Shown piece after piece: positions 22,635 to 31,861 of a DNA stretch of 64,000 nucleotides. The stretch's first letter is position 1, and the number at the start of each line of letters is the position of its first letter. The stretch covers positions 1-64,000 of the forward strand of contig JAAVIC010000022.1 in NCBI GenBank assembly GCA_014799385.1. The letters are read 5' to 3'. This DNA comes from Oscillospiraceae bacterium (GTDB taxonomy: Bacteria; Bacillota; Clostridia; Oscillospirales; Ruminococcaceae). The translations under genes and the position numbers were made by a program. The notes under the pieces were generated by a model. The model was given only the letters and a program-made list of their open reading frames with translations, was not told the origin of the DNA and ran no database searches.

Positions 22635-24056
22635 TTGTTAAGACACGGAATTAACACATACAAGGACACCGAGGACGTGTTTACCGTTCAATCGGCGGCG
22701 GTCGGGATTCCTTTTTACATTGGTGCGTGGCCGTGCCATATGGGCAGAGGTTACGCAGGAAAACCGCAGTATGTGAAAAAATACGGTGAGGCGAAAGACT
22801 TGGGCGGCTACAGCGACGAGTGGAGAAACGCGGACGGTTCTCCGAAATGGAGTTTGTGCCAAGCAGTATATGCGCATTTTGCGCTTATGGGAGTATCTCC
22901 CGCGATTTTCTACAATCTGTATAATCCCGAAGAGCACAAAAAGGCAGTGCCTGCGGACGTGTTTGAGGTTGCGGATTATGTTGTGAGGCTTCCCGCTGAC
23001 GCTATCGTGAATGACAATCTTGTGGTTAAGGCAGACGACACTACGCTTGTAAAGGGTGTGGATTATGAGACGTACTACCAAAACGGTGCGTTGTATATCG
23101 AGCTGCTTGACAGCTCGGTGAGCTATGACGCAACAGTGCTGACAATCGGATACGATATTGCGGATTTGTCCGGCATCACCGCCGAGGACGTGGAGCTTGC
23201 GGTTGAAGAAATCGAGAAGTGCCGCAGCGTGTGCAGGGTTGTTCCCGATTTGATTTGCGCGCCCGGTTGGAGCAAGAATCCGATCGTTGCGGCGGTTATG
23301 GCGGCGAAAGCTCCGAGCATCAACACTGTTTTCCGCGCAAAGGCGGTGGTGGATCTCGATACGACTGTTGCCACCGACTTTACAAAGGTACTTTCCGCAA
23401 AGAACGACAACGGCTATACCTCGGAGGATATGATCGTGTGCTGGCCGATGGTGAAAAAGGGCGATATGCTTTTCGATTTGTCGGTTATCATCTGCGCTCT
23501 TATTGCGAAGGTAGACAGCGGTAACGGCAACTGCCCTTATGAATCTCCGTCCAACAAAGAAATCCCTATCAGCGGCGCGGTATTGGCGGACGGTACCGAG
23601 GTTAATCTCTCGCTCCCCGATGCGGACACCGTGAGCGTTGCAGACGGCGTGGTTACGGCTATCAATTTTTACGGCTGGGTTTTGTGGGGCAACTATCTCG
23701 GTTGCTATCCGAAGAATGATCATGTTGAGCGGAAGTTCATCTGCACCAACCGCGTTCAAGACTGGATTTGCAATACATTCGTTGCAACTTACTGGAGATT
23801 TGTTGATCGACCGATCACTACCGCGCTCCGCGATGCGATTACATTGTCGTTTAACACTTGGCTGAACGGTTTGACCGCAGAGCACAAACTGTATGGCGGA
23901 AAAATTGAGTACATCACCGAGCTGAATCCGGTGACAAATTTGCAGGACGGCATTTTCAGACTTGACACCACGGCGGCATCTCCCGTACCCGCGCAGCAGA
24001 TCGATATGCACGTCACGTACAGTCTGGATATGTTGGAAGCGGCTATGTCGTCATAA
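22635..24056 (+). CDS. Contractile tail sheath protein
   Basis: 473 residues. Sheath features: N-terminal YKDTEDVFTVQSAAVGIPFYIGAWP, central ICAPGWSKNPIVAAVMAAKAP, and a C-terminal domain with WRFVDRPITTALRDAITLSFNTWLNGL, then YITELNPVTNLQDG. It wraps the tube and contracts on infection, so the virion is a myovirus. A TTG start with GGAGGG upstream. Confidence 0.92.
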   Translation: MLRHGINTYKDTEDVFTVQSAAVGIPFYIGAWPCHMGRGYAGKPQYVKKYGEAKDLGGYSDEWRNADGSPKWSLCQAVYAHFALMGVSPAIFYNLYNPEEHKKAVPADVFEVADYVVRLPADAIVNDNLVVKADDTTLVKGVDYETYYQNGALYIELLDSSVSYDATVLTIGYDIADLSGITAEDVELAVEEIEKCRSVCRVVPDLICAPGWSKNPIVAAVMAAKAPSINTVFRAKAVVDLDTTVATDFTKVLSAKNDNGYTSEDMIVCWPMVKKGDMLFDLSVIICALIAKVDSGNGNCPYESPSNKEIPISGAVLADGTEVNLSLPDADTVSVADGVVTAINFYGWVLWGNYLGCYPKNDHVERKFICTNRVQDWICNTFVATYWRFVDRPITTALRDAITLSFNTWLNGLTAEHKLYGGKIEYITELNPVTNLQDGIFRLDTTAASPVPAQQIDMHVTYSLDMLEAAMSS

Positions 24057-24074
24057 AAGAAGGAGGGATAGACT

Positions 24075-24602
24075 ATGGCTAACGGAACAGATGAAGGTGT
24101 AGTTAATTACGCCGTATATGAGGACGGTAAGATTAAGCTTGGTATCGCAGAAGTGGAACTTCCCGATGTCGTGTTGAAAACTTTTACCGTCAATGGTCCG
24201 GGGATTTTGGGAGATGTGGAGATGCCGGTAACGGCATCTCCGAACGCGATGATAACAAAAATCAATTTTCGTCATGCAAGTGCGGAAGCGTACTCGCTCG
24301 CTGAGGAACGCACACACAATTTGACGCTCTACCGAGCCGATCAGAGCTATGACAGCAAGAGTGGCGAAATCGATGTTACTTCCAGAAAAATCATTATGCG
24401 CGTTTTCCCAAAGAAACTTACCGGCGGCACATTAAAACCCGCGTCCCCGCTTGCAATTTCGGGCGAGTATACGGTGTTGTACTACGCCGAGGAAATCGAT
24501 GGCGCAATTATGCGCGAAATAGACCAACTCAACGGAAACTACATTGACGGAACGGGTACAGACCGCGCGGCGAAAATTCGCGCTGCTCTTGGAATGGCAT
24601 AA
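24075..24602 (+). CDS. Tail tube protein, P2 FII family
   Basis: 175 residues. Tube-type pattern: ELPDVVLKTFTVNGPGILGD then VEMPVTASPNAMITKINFRH, and the C-terminal MREIDQLNGNYIDGTG. It forms the rigid inner tube. GGAGGG upstream; it directly follows the sheath, as in P2. Confidence 0.9.
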   Translation: MANGTDEGVVNYAVYEDGKIKLGIAEVELPDVVLKTFTVNGPGILGDVEMPVTASPNAMITKINFRHASAEAYSLAEERTHNLTLYRADQSYDSKSGEIDVTSRKIIMRVFPKKLTGGTLKPASPLAISGEYTVLYYAEEIDGAIMREIDQLNGNYIDGTGTDRAAKIRAALGMA

Positions 24603-24614
24603 AACATAACGGTA

Positions 24615-24645
24615 TTAGGGCGCATCACGCGCCCTAAATCGTTTT
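24615..24645 (+). terminator. Intrinsic terminator between tube and chaperone genes
   Basis: TTAGGGCGC (24615-24623) / ATCAC / GCGCCCTAA (24629-24637), then ATCGTTTTA. It would lower expression of the distal tail genes relative to sheath and tube. Confidence 0.75.
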
Positions 24646-24667
24646 ATTGATTTACGGAGGTGCTACT

Positions 24668-25081
24668 ATGGCAAAACAGGAAACGAAAAATGAAGCAATT
24701 GTTGAGGGAGTTGACCTTGAGAAGGCAAATGAGAAAGTCGAAAAAGCAGCGGAAGAAATGATTGAGAACATCACAAATCCCGCAAATACACGTCCAATTA
24801 AGCTCAAGAAGCCGATTAAAAACCACGATGAGGAAATCAAGGAGTTAACGTTCGATTTCGACAAGCTGACAACAAAGGACGCTCTCAAAATTGAGAACGA
24901 GCTAATCGGTTCGGGTAAGAACCCTGCAATGCCCGCGTACAACGGCGAGTACCTGCTGCGTTTGGCATTGTTCTCGTGCGAACAGGACGTGGATCTGGAT
25001 TTCTTTATGCGGCTGTCTATTGTGGATTTTAACCGTGTGGAGAGTAAAATGCGTTTTTTCTTGCTGGGGTCTGCGACCTAA
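24668..25081 (+). CDS. Tail assembly chaperone, gpE-like
   Basis: 137 residues: an acidic N-terminal half, then ELTFDFDKLTTKDALKIENE, typical of gpE/41/14-type tail chaperones. It binds the tape measure during tail assembly. The last coding stretch contains T TTT TTC (25054-25060), a -1 slippery heptamer in the correct phase, which leads to the extension listed next. ATG 24668 with ACGGAGG upstream. Confidence 0.85.
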   Translation: MAKQETKNEAIVEGVDLEKANEKVEKAAEEMIENITNPANTRPIKLKKPIKNHDEEIKELTFDFDKLTTKDALKIENELIGSGKNPAMPAYNGEYLLRLALFSCEQDVDLDFFMRLSIVDFNRVESKMRFFLLGSAT

Positions 25082-25221
25082 AAAAGCTGCGTCGCAATAT
25101 CCTCGTTATGTCGGTGAGCGGCTACGCGCCTATTGACTATTGGGAGAACTGCACGCTTGGCGAGTTTAGCCGTTGGATTGATGCGCATAACAAACTCCAA
25201 AAGGAGTTGGACAAGGAGTGA
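25054..25221 (+). CDS. gpE' extension made by -1 frameshift
   Basis: From the slippery T TTT TTC the -1 frame is open for 55 codons to a TGA at 25219-25221. It encodes a tail with VSGYAPIDYWENCTLGEF then SRWIDAHNKLQKE. It has no start codon or ribosome site of its own. E/E'-type fusions at T_TTT_TTG are established in P2, and this has the same position and phase. The fused product would be about 184 residues. Confidence 0.8.
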   Translation, partial: FFLAGVCDLKKLRRNILVMSVSGYAPIDYWENCTLGEFSRWIDAHNKLQKELDKE

Positions 25222-25227
25222 TTTTGA

Positions 25228-28200
25228 GTGGCTTCAAGGCAATATGAAATGCTGTTTACGCTCGGTGCTAAGCTAAACACGGCATTTGCGGGTTCGTTTT
25301 CGTCCGCGCAGAAGATTCTGCAGGCAACGCAAAAAGAGCTTGCAGCGATGAATAAGGTTCAATCGGACATCACGGGCTATCAGAAGATGATTCAGAGCCT
25401 TGAGAAATCGGAGAATCAGCTTGCCTTATATCAAAAGCAGCTTGAGATTGTTCGCACCAAAATAAAGGAAAACGGTGACAGCACAGGCGAACTTGCGATT
25501 AAAGAGACTGAATTAGTCGATAAAATTGACCGCGCAAAGCTTGCAATTGCCGATAAAACCGCGCGATTGAACACAATGCGACAAGGGCTGGAAGACGCGG
25601 GGGTTGATGTCAATAATTTGGCAAGGGAAGCTTTTGATTTACAAGGAGAAATGGCTAAACTTGCCAGACAGGAAGAAGAAGCGGCAAAAGAGCTTGACAA
25701 CTTCGGCGTTAAGGGCATTGAAGCGTTTGATGCCATGAATGACGCTCTTGAATCATCCGGAATTATAGATGGACTCCAAGAACTGTTCAACGCATATAAA
25801 GAGTGCGTTTCAATCTCGATGGAGTTTGAGGCAACGATGTCCACCGTTGAGGCACTGTCGGGAGCAACGGCGCAGGAAATGAAAGCTCTCACGGCGCAGG
25901 CAAAGGAAATGGGCGCGACTACCGTTTTCACAGGGAATCAGTCCGCCGAGGCTATGACCTATATGGGAATGGCGGGCTGGGACGCTGCGGAAATGATCTC
26001 GGGACTTCCCGGTGTCATCGCGCTTGCGGCGGCAAGCGGCGAGGACTTGGCAAGCGTTTCCGACATCGTTACCGATAACCTCACCGCATTTGGGCTTGCG
26101 GCTTCGGACACAGCGCATTTCGCGGACGTTCTCGCAGCGGCGGCAACCAACTCCAACACCGATGTCGGAATTATGGGCGAAACGTTCAAAAGTTCGGCGG
26201 CTGTCGCGGGTGCGCTTGGTTACAGCGTGGAAGACGTTGCAGTGGCTGTCGGACTTATGGCGAATGCGGGTGTTAAGGGTTCGATTGCAGGTACGGCACT
26301 CAAGAACACGTTTAACGGCTTGCTTTCGGGTGCTACACTTACCGCTGAAGCATTCGGCGAAGTGGAGTATACCACCGTAAACTCCGATGGCACGATGAAG
26401 AACTTTTCAGCGACTATCAACGAGCTGCGCGGTTATTTCGACCAAATGACCGAAGCCGAGCGCGTGAATAACGCTATGGCACTTGCCGGACAGCGCGGAT
26501 ATAATGGACTTTTGGCGATTCTGAACGCGACAGACGAGGATTATCAATCGCTTTCTGCGTCTATCAACAACTGCACGGGCGCAGCGCAAAGAATGGCGGA
26601 CATCAAACTGGATAATCTTCAGGGCGATGTTACGCTGTTTAACTCCGCTTTGGAGGGTGTGCAAAACACGCTCGGCGGTATGTACAACGAGGAAATGCGC
26701 GGCTTGACGCAGCTCGGTACAGAAATCCTTACCGGGATTAACGAATTTTGTGAGCAAAACCCCGCTGTCGTTAAGGGAATTATGGCGGTTGTTGCGGGAA
26801 TCGGCGCAATTGTCGCGATTTACGCGGCATATAAGGCGGCTAAGGTAGCACTCGCAGCGGCGGAAAAAATTTTAGCGGCATCTATGACGGCGACTAATGC
26901 GCAAATGCTGATTTTCGCGGGTGTGGCTGTTGGTGTTATCGCCGCGCTTGCCGTTATCCGCGAACTATGCAAGGAGGCGGCATTTGAGGAGCAAACCCTC
27001 ACAACGGCAACGCAGGAACAGCAGAACGCAGTCACCGACCTTACCGCACAGTATGAGGACGCTTGCGCGATGTACGGTGAAACCTCAGACCAGGCACGTG
27101 CGCTGAAGTACGACCTTGACGAGGCTACGGCGGCGGTTGAGTCACAGTCTTTCTCGGTGAGCGAGCTGTATGCAGAAATTGACGCTCTGCACGATTCCAC
27201 TGCGGAGCTGCTCACCAACATGAACGCGTCCACTACCGAGATTGACGACAATTACGAATCCGCTATGATTCTGTCGGCAAAGCTCCGAGAGTTGTCAACA
27301 AACACCGACAAGTCGGCGGCATCCACGGCAGAAATGGAGCCCATCATCAGGCGCCTGAACGAGATGTACCCTGAGCTTGGATTATCTGTTGAGAATGTCG
27401 CGGACAGAATGGGCAGTCTGAATGACGAAATCGAACGCGCCGCAGGTGCGCAGAGCTTACAGGCGAAGTATGACGCGGCAAATGAAAGCCTTGATGATTT
27501 GTACATCAAGCAAAAGCAACTTCAAGAGGTGTACGAAAAGGCGGAAGTTGCTCAAGCTAAAGCGCGTGATAACTATCTCCGTACCGTTGGAGACGGCAAT
27601 GTGGGAAAGGCACTATGGGCGACAATCAACGGCACAGAGAAAGCCGCGAATGAAGCCCTTGACGATACGAATGAGGCGTTTTCAACCGCTGCCGAGGATT
27701 TGCGGAATATAAATCGGCAAATCGCCGAAGCCGAGGCGGCAATCGAGGAGTACGGCGCAGTCGTGTCGGGAACATCGGAAGAAACAGTATCCGCATATGA
27801 TGCGATTTCTATCGCTGTGAACGGTGTGACAAAAGAAACAGAGGAGTTGATACAGGCTTACAATGACGCGTATCAAGCCGCGCTTGAAAGCGTTTCGGGG
27901 CAGTACAATCTCTGGGATGAGGCGGCGGAGGAATCCGCTGTCAGCATCGGAAAAATCAACAGCAACCTCGAAGGTCAAGCGGATTACTGGAGCAAATACA
28001 ACGCTAATCTTGAAACTTTACTTGGGAAAACGGGTGAGATTGAGGGCTTGAGGGAAGTTATCGCAACGTTTGCGGATGGTTCGCCCGATAGCGTTAATAT
28101 GATAGCCGGAATGGCTAACGCGACCGATGACGAGATCAGAGAAATGATTGATAATTGGGAGATGTTGAAAGATGAACAGGGCAAGGTGGTGAAATCTCTC

Positions 28201-28782
28201 GCCGACACAAAGGTGGATTTTGAAGACCAAATGAATCAAATCTCCGATACTGTAGCGGATACTATCGAGGGTATGAACATGTCCGCAGAGGCGCGACAGG
28301 CGGCGAACGACACAATTCAAGCCTACGCGGACGCTATTCGCGCGGGGCAAGGCTCTGCTGTGGAAGCAGCGGCGCAGGTCAAGGCGGCTATGGCGGCGGC
28401 ATTAGGTTTTGCATCCGAAGCCGAAAAAACGGGAAGCGGGGGTGGATTCAGACCTTCGTCTGTCACTGGAAGTGGCGGCGGGTTTAGACCCTCGCGCGGA
28501 TACGCTGTCGGTACGGACTATGCCGCGCCGGGGCTTGCACTTGTCGGAGAAAACGGTCCGGAACTCGTGAATTTTCGCGGCGGTGAGGCTGTATACACCG
28601 CTAAGGAAACGAGCGGAATGCTGGGGAATAAAATCAATATTTCTCCGAATTTCGTTATTAACGGCGGTAGCGGTGATTTTACGGAGCAAAATCTGCGTGA
28701 GATTGCGGATCAGCTTGTGGATATGGTCAAGGACGCGCTTGCCGAGGCGGGAATTGACAAGCAAAGGAGCGTGTATGCGTAA
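25228..28782 (+). CDS. Tail tape measure protein
   Basis: 1184 residues, the longest phage gene. Coiled coil at about 20-150, a PhageMin_Tail-type domain (about 190-430, TTVFTGNQSAEAMTYMGMAG), hydrophobic segments at about 512-585, further coiled coils, and a C-terminal ALVGENGPELVNFRGGEAVY motif seen at tape-measure ends. It sets tail length and enters the cell envelope. GTG start with AGGAGTG upstream. Confidence 0.95.
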   Translation: MASRQYEMLFTLGAKLNTAFAGSFSSAQKILQATQKELAAMNKVQSDITGYQKMIQSLEKSENQLALYQKQLEIVRTKIKENGDSTGELAIKETELVDKIDRAKLAIADKTARLNTMRQGLEDAGVDVNNLAREAFDLQGEMAKLARQEEEAAKELDNFGVKGIEAFDAMNDALESSGIIDGLQELFNAYKECVSISMEFEATMSTVEALSGATAQEMKALTAQAKEMGATTVFTGNQSAEAMTYMGMAGWDAAEMISGLPGVIALAAASGEDLASVSDIVTDNLTAFGLAASDTAHFADVLAAAATNSNTDVGIMGETFKSSAAVAGALGYSVEDVAVAVGLMANAGVKGSIAGTALKNTFNGLLSGATLTAEAFGEVEYTTVNSDGTMKNFSATINELRGYFDQMTEAERVNNAMALAGQRGYNGLLAILNATDEDYQSLSASINNCTGAAQRMADIKLDNLQGDVTLFNSALEGVQNTLGGMYNEEMRGLTQLGTEILTGINEFCEQNPAVVKGIMAVVAGIGAIVAIYAAYKAAKVALAAAEKILAASMTATNAQMLIFAGVAVGVIAALAVIRELCKEAAFEEQTLTTATQEQQNAVTDLTAQYEDACAMYGETSDQARALKYDLDEATAAVESQSFSVSELYAEIDALHDSTAELLTNMNASTTEIDDNYESAMILSAKLRELSTNTDKSAASTAEMEPIIRRLNEMYPELGLSVENVADRMGSLNDEIERAAGAQSLQAKYDAANESLDDLYIKQKQLQEVYEKAEVAQAKARDNYLRTVGDGNVGKALWATINGTEKAANEALDDTNEAFSTAAEDLRNINRQIAEAEAAIEEYGAVVSGTSEETVSAYDAISIAVNGVTKETEELIQAYNDAYQAALESVSGQYNLWDEAAEESAVSIGKINSNLEGQADYWSKYNANLETLLGKTGEIEGLREVIATFADGSPDSVNMIAGMANATDDEIREMIDNWEMLKDEQGKVVKSLADTKVDFEDQMNQISDTVADTIEGMNMSAEARQAANDTIQAYADAIRAGQGSAVEAAAQVKAAMAAALGFASEAEKTGSGGGFRPSSVTGSGGGFRPSRGYAVGTDYAAPGLALVGENGPELVNFRGGEAVYTAKETSGMLGNKINISPNFVINGGSGDFTEQNLREIADQLVDMVKDALAEAGIDKQRSVYA

Positions 28783-28991
28783 TGAAATATACCACAATCC
28801 AAGGCGATATGTGGGATTCAATAGCATATAAGCTGTACGGCGATGTCAACCGCGTTGACGTGCTTATCGCGGCGAATCCCCAACATCGAAAAATTTACAT
28901 TTTCTCGGCGGGAATTGAGCTTGAAATCCCCGATATTGAGGAGAATACAACGCCGAGCGGCTTGCCGCCGTGGAAAATTTCGGATGGATAA
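28782..28991 (+). CDS. Tail protein X (LysM-like)
   Basis: 69 residues. The short LysM-like fold of P2 gpX: YTTIQGDMWDSIAYKLYGD, then LIAANPQH and an IELEIPDI end. It probably links tape measure and hub. Its start overlaps the tape-measure stop (TAATG). Confidence 0.88.
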   Translation: MKYTTIQGDMWDSIAYKLYGDVNRVDVLIAANPQHRKIYIFSAGIELEIPDIEENTTPSGLPPWKISDG

Positions 28992-29003
28992 GGCGGTGGA
29001 GAA

Positions 29004-30836
29004 ATGAGCGATATCAATAGCGCACGCCGAGCTGATGTGCAAATAAATTTCAAAGGCTCGGAGCGGCGCATCACACTGAACAAGGACTGGATGTCGTTTA
29101 CCTACACCGATAATGAAGAGGATGAGGCGGACGATTTTCAGCTTAAAACGCACGACCGCGAAGGAAAATGGCTGCGCGACTGGCTGGCGGGTTTTGTTCA
29201 AGACCAAGCAAACTCCGGTGAGATCATCAGCAACGCCGAGCAGGCGCAGACGGCAAGCGGCACAGTGTCAGGCGGTTCATCGTCAGGCAGTAAGGGCAGC
29301 ACCGCTCACAACGTTTATAAAGTCACATCTCCAAACGGCTTGAATATTCGCTCGGGAGCGGGCGAAAAGTATAAAATCCTCGGGAAATACGCGTATGGGG
29401 ATTACATCGAAGTAAAGAGTTTTTCCAACGGCTGGGCGAACGTTTCCTATGCCGGGAAAAATGCGTATGTTAAGGGTGCTAATCTTGTTTTGGCGGGAAC
29501 GGCGACAACATCATCGGGATCATCTTCGGGCAGTACTACATACAGTACGGGAACTTCGGGCAGTTCGAGCGGCTGGACAATCGGCGAGGCGGTGATTTGT
29601 ACCGGCAGACCGCAATATACCAGCTATGGCGAAGGAAATCCCGGAGTAATGGTGACGAATCATAAGGGCAAGGTAACATATCTGAACCTTAAGGCAGGCG
29701 TTCCGTACCCCATTTGTGTGGATTATCTCGGCTGGTTCGCGGAAAATCAAGTGACAAAAGCATCGGAATCCATACCTACACCGAGCAGCGGCAACACTTC
29801 CGCAATCAGTAAGGGTGTGAAAATCTCCGCATCAATCGTCCTCAGAAACGCAAACAACGATGGAAAGGATGAGGTGCTGGACTGCGGTTTATTTGAGCTT
29901 GATTCCATTGATATGCAAGGACCGCCGTCAACGCTCACCATAAAAGGCACTTCTCTGTCGTACAGCTCTACAATTCGGCAGACGCTGAAATCCAAGTCGT
30001 GGGAGAATATCACACTCTCGGCGATTGCAAAGGAAATCGCGAACGCAAACGGAATGTCAACGCTGTTTGAATCGGCGAATAATCCAAAATACTCCCGCGT
30101 GGAGCAATACAAGATGTCGGATATCGCGTTTTTGCAAAAGCTCTGCCACGACGCGGGTTGTTCGCTGAAGGCGACAAACAACATTATCGTGATTTTCGAC
30201 CAAGCAGAATACGAAAGCAAGACCGCGGTGAAAACTATCCGATTTGGCGCGGAGGGCGGCTACACCAAATACAAGCTGTCAACAAAGGAGAATAGCTGCT
30301 ACACGTCTTGTCGCGTGTACTGCACCACATCAAGTGGTGCGGTGATTTCCGCCACCGAGTACGCATCGAATTATCGCGAGGGAAGCGATGGTCAGCAATG
30401 CCTTGAGGTCAATCAAAAGGTTTCGAGCATTGCCGAGGCGCAGCAACTGGCGCATAAGTACTTGCGATTGCATAACAAATTTGAAACTCAAGCAACGTTC
30501 ACATTTCCGGGCGATCCCGCGCTTGTCGCGGGGACTACGATAGTGCTTGAGAATTTCGGAATGTGGGACGGAGTTTATATCATCAGGCAAGCAAAACACA
30601 CTGTATCATCGTCCGGCTACACCACCGAAGTTACATTGCGGAAAGCCCTTGCCAGCAATGAGAAAATTGCGTCCGCTTCAGTTTCAGCAGACGATGACGC
30701 GGCGATTCAAGAACTCGCAATGCAATGCATACGCGGCGATTGGGGCAACGGACAAGACCGTGAGGACAGGCTTACCGCCGCTGGTCACGATTACCATACC
30801 GTGCAGGCGAGAGTGAATAAGATTCTTTACGGATAG
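29004..30836 (+). CDS. Baseplate hub protein D-like with SH3 and CW_7 inserts
   Basis: 610 residues. The outer parts resemble P2 gpD/late-control hubs (N-terminal 1-75; about 275-560 with LKIKGTSLSYSS-type and SDIAFLQKLCHDAG). Inserted at ~103-165 is a bacterial SH3 domain (NGLNIRSGAGEKYKILGKYA). At ~180-260 is a second beta module, both flanked by Ser/Gly/Thr linkers. The last ~43 residues are a CW_7/Cpl-7-like repeat (RGDWGNGQDREDRLTAAGHD), also present in the endolysin. The hub therefore carries wall-binding modules. Confidence 0.85.
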   Translation: MSDINSARRADVQINFKGSERRITLNKDWMSFTYTDNEEDEADDFQLKTHDREGKWLRDWLAGFVQDQANSGEIISNAEQAQTASGTVSGGSSSGSKGSTAHNVYKVTSPNGLNIRSGAGEKYKILGKYAYGDYIEVKSFSNGWANVSYAGKNAYVKGANLVLAGTATTSSGSSSGSTTYSTGTSGSSSGWTIGEAVICTGRPQYTSYGEGNPGVMVTNHKGKVTYLNLKAGVPYPICVDYLGWFAENQVTKASESIPTPSSGNTSAISKGVKISASIVLRNANNDGKDEVLDCGLFELDSIDMQGPPSTLTIKGTSLSYSSTIRQTLKSKSWENITLSAIAKEIANANGMSTLFESANNPKYSRVEQYKMSDIAFLQKLCHDAGCSLKATNNIIVIFDQAEYESKTAVKTIRFGAEGGYTKYKLSTKENSCYTSCRVYCTTSSGAVISATEYASNYREGSDGQQCLEVNQKVSSIAEAQQLAHKYLRLHNKFETQATFTFPGDPALVAGTTIVLENFGMWDGVYIIRQAKHTVSSSGYTTEVTLRKALASNEKIASASVSADDDAAIQELAMQCIRGDWGNGQDREDRLTAAGHDYHTVQARVNKILYG

Positions 30837-30846
30837 GAGTGAGGAA

Positions 30847-31119
30847 ATGGCGGAAATTAGAATCGGGCAAGTGTCCGATATAAATATAAAAAAATGGATT
30901 GTTCGAGTAAGATTTCCTGATGTCGGCATTACATCGGGGTGGCTGAAGGTTTTATGGAACGAAACATCTACCCGCCGCGAGGATGATGATTCCGACCACG
31001 AAAAGCGCAATTACAAGCCTAATGTTAAGTCGTGGTTTCCCGATGTCGGGGATTTTGTCTTATGCCTATATGATGAGGGTTTCAACTCCGATGGCTATGT
31101 ATTGGGGGGACTTAAATGA
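30847..31119 (+). CDS. Baseplate assembly protein V-like (short)
   Basis: 90 residues, an OB-fold pattern like the N-terminal part of gpV: RIGQVSDINIKKWIVRVRFP, then WFPDVGDFVLCLYDEG and DGYVLGGLK. It lacks the C-terminal spike helix, so the puncturing tip may be elsewhere. AGGAGTGAGG upstream. Confidence 0.72.
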   Translation: MAEIRIGQVSDINIKKWIVRVRFPDVGITSGWLKVLWNETSTRREDDDSDHEKRNYKPNVKSWFPDVGDFVLCLYDEGFNSDGYVLGGLK

Positions 31120-31547
31120 CAGTTGGGTATCTGGGTGATATCGTTTTCTCAGTATCATCAAACCAAGTCAAAACACCGAACAACATTAAATATTCAAACT
31201 CCGCAAATTACTCGGAGCAAAAGCGGCACAATGCATCGCCGATTTTGGAGTATACAGGATATAATCTCGCTTCGATTTCTTTCAAAATGACATTGTCGTA
31301 TTTGCTCGGAGTGAAGGTCGAGGACGAACTGAAAAAAATCGACGATTATATGAAAATCGGAAAACTCCTGAAATTCGTGCTTGGAAAAAGGTGTTACGGC
31401 TCATATAGGTGGGTAATCACAAAATACAGTGTAGACTATCAGACCTTCAACGTCAAGGGCGAGGTGGTGACAGCGGATATTACAATTTCCCTCAAGGAGT
31501 ACAACAACTACTCTTGGGGCAATACAACAGGGGGCGCGACTAAATGA
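31116..31547 (+). CDS. Tail protein GpU-like
   Basis: 143 residues. It follows the P2 gpU pattern: MTVGYLGDIVFSVSSNQVKT, ILEYTGYNLASISFKMTLSY, and a C-terminal VVTADITISLKEY. It caps or completes the contractile tail. ATGA-type overlap with the previous gene. Confidence 0.8.
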   Translation: MTVGYLGDIVFSVSSNQVKTPNNIKYSNSANYSEQKRHNASPILEYTGYNLASISFKMTLSYLLGVKVEDELKKIDDYMKIGKLLKFVLGKRCYGSYRWVITKYSVDYQTFNVKGEVVTADITISLKEYNNYSWGNTTGGATK

Positions 31548-31861
31548 CGGTAACTGTTAATTCGGGCGATAATTACGAACTGACATTGGCACAGTCAGAA
31601 ACGCTGAAATCTGTCCTGCAAAATGTCGCGGTACTGCTAAATACACGGTGTGGAACATCACCTATGTATCGCGAATTCGGGTTGCCTATGGAATTTATAG
31701 ACAAGCCAATTGATGTTGCCGAAACAATCGCGGTTTCCGAGATCTCGGAAGCACTGGAGAAATTCGAGCCGCGAGCCACGTTGCAAGACTTGCGGTTGGT
31801 TAAAAATGCGGAGGGAACTATGAATATCGAGGTGGAGGTGAGTATCGATGCGGGGGAGTGA
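31544..31861 (+). CDS. Baseplate wedge protein W/gp25-like
   Basis: 105 residues with the gp25-type core: ETLKSVLQNVAVLLNTRCGTSPMYREFGLP, then a C-terminal strand MNIEVEVSIDAGE. It nucleates sheath assembly on the baseplate. It overlaps both neighbours. Confidence 0.85.
   Translation: MTVTVNSGDNYELTLAQSETLKSVLQNVAVLLNTRCGTSPMYREFGLPMEFIDKPIDVAETIAVSEISEALEKFEPRATLQDLRLVKNAEGTMNIEVEVSIDAGE

Noticed and set aside
22638-24011. A 457-codon open frame on the minus strand
   Set aside because: It is the antisense shadow of the tail sheath gene, with composition (many His/Arg/Cys) typical of a reversed frame and no ribosome site.
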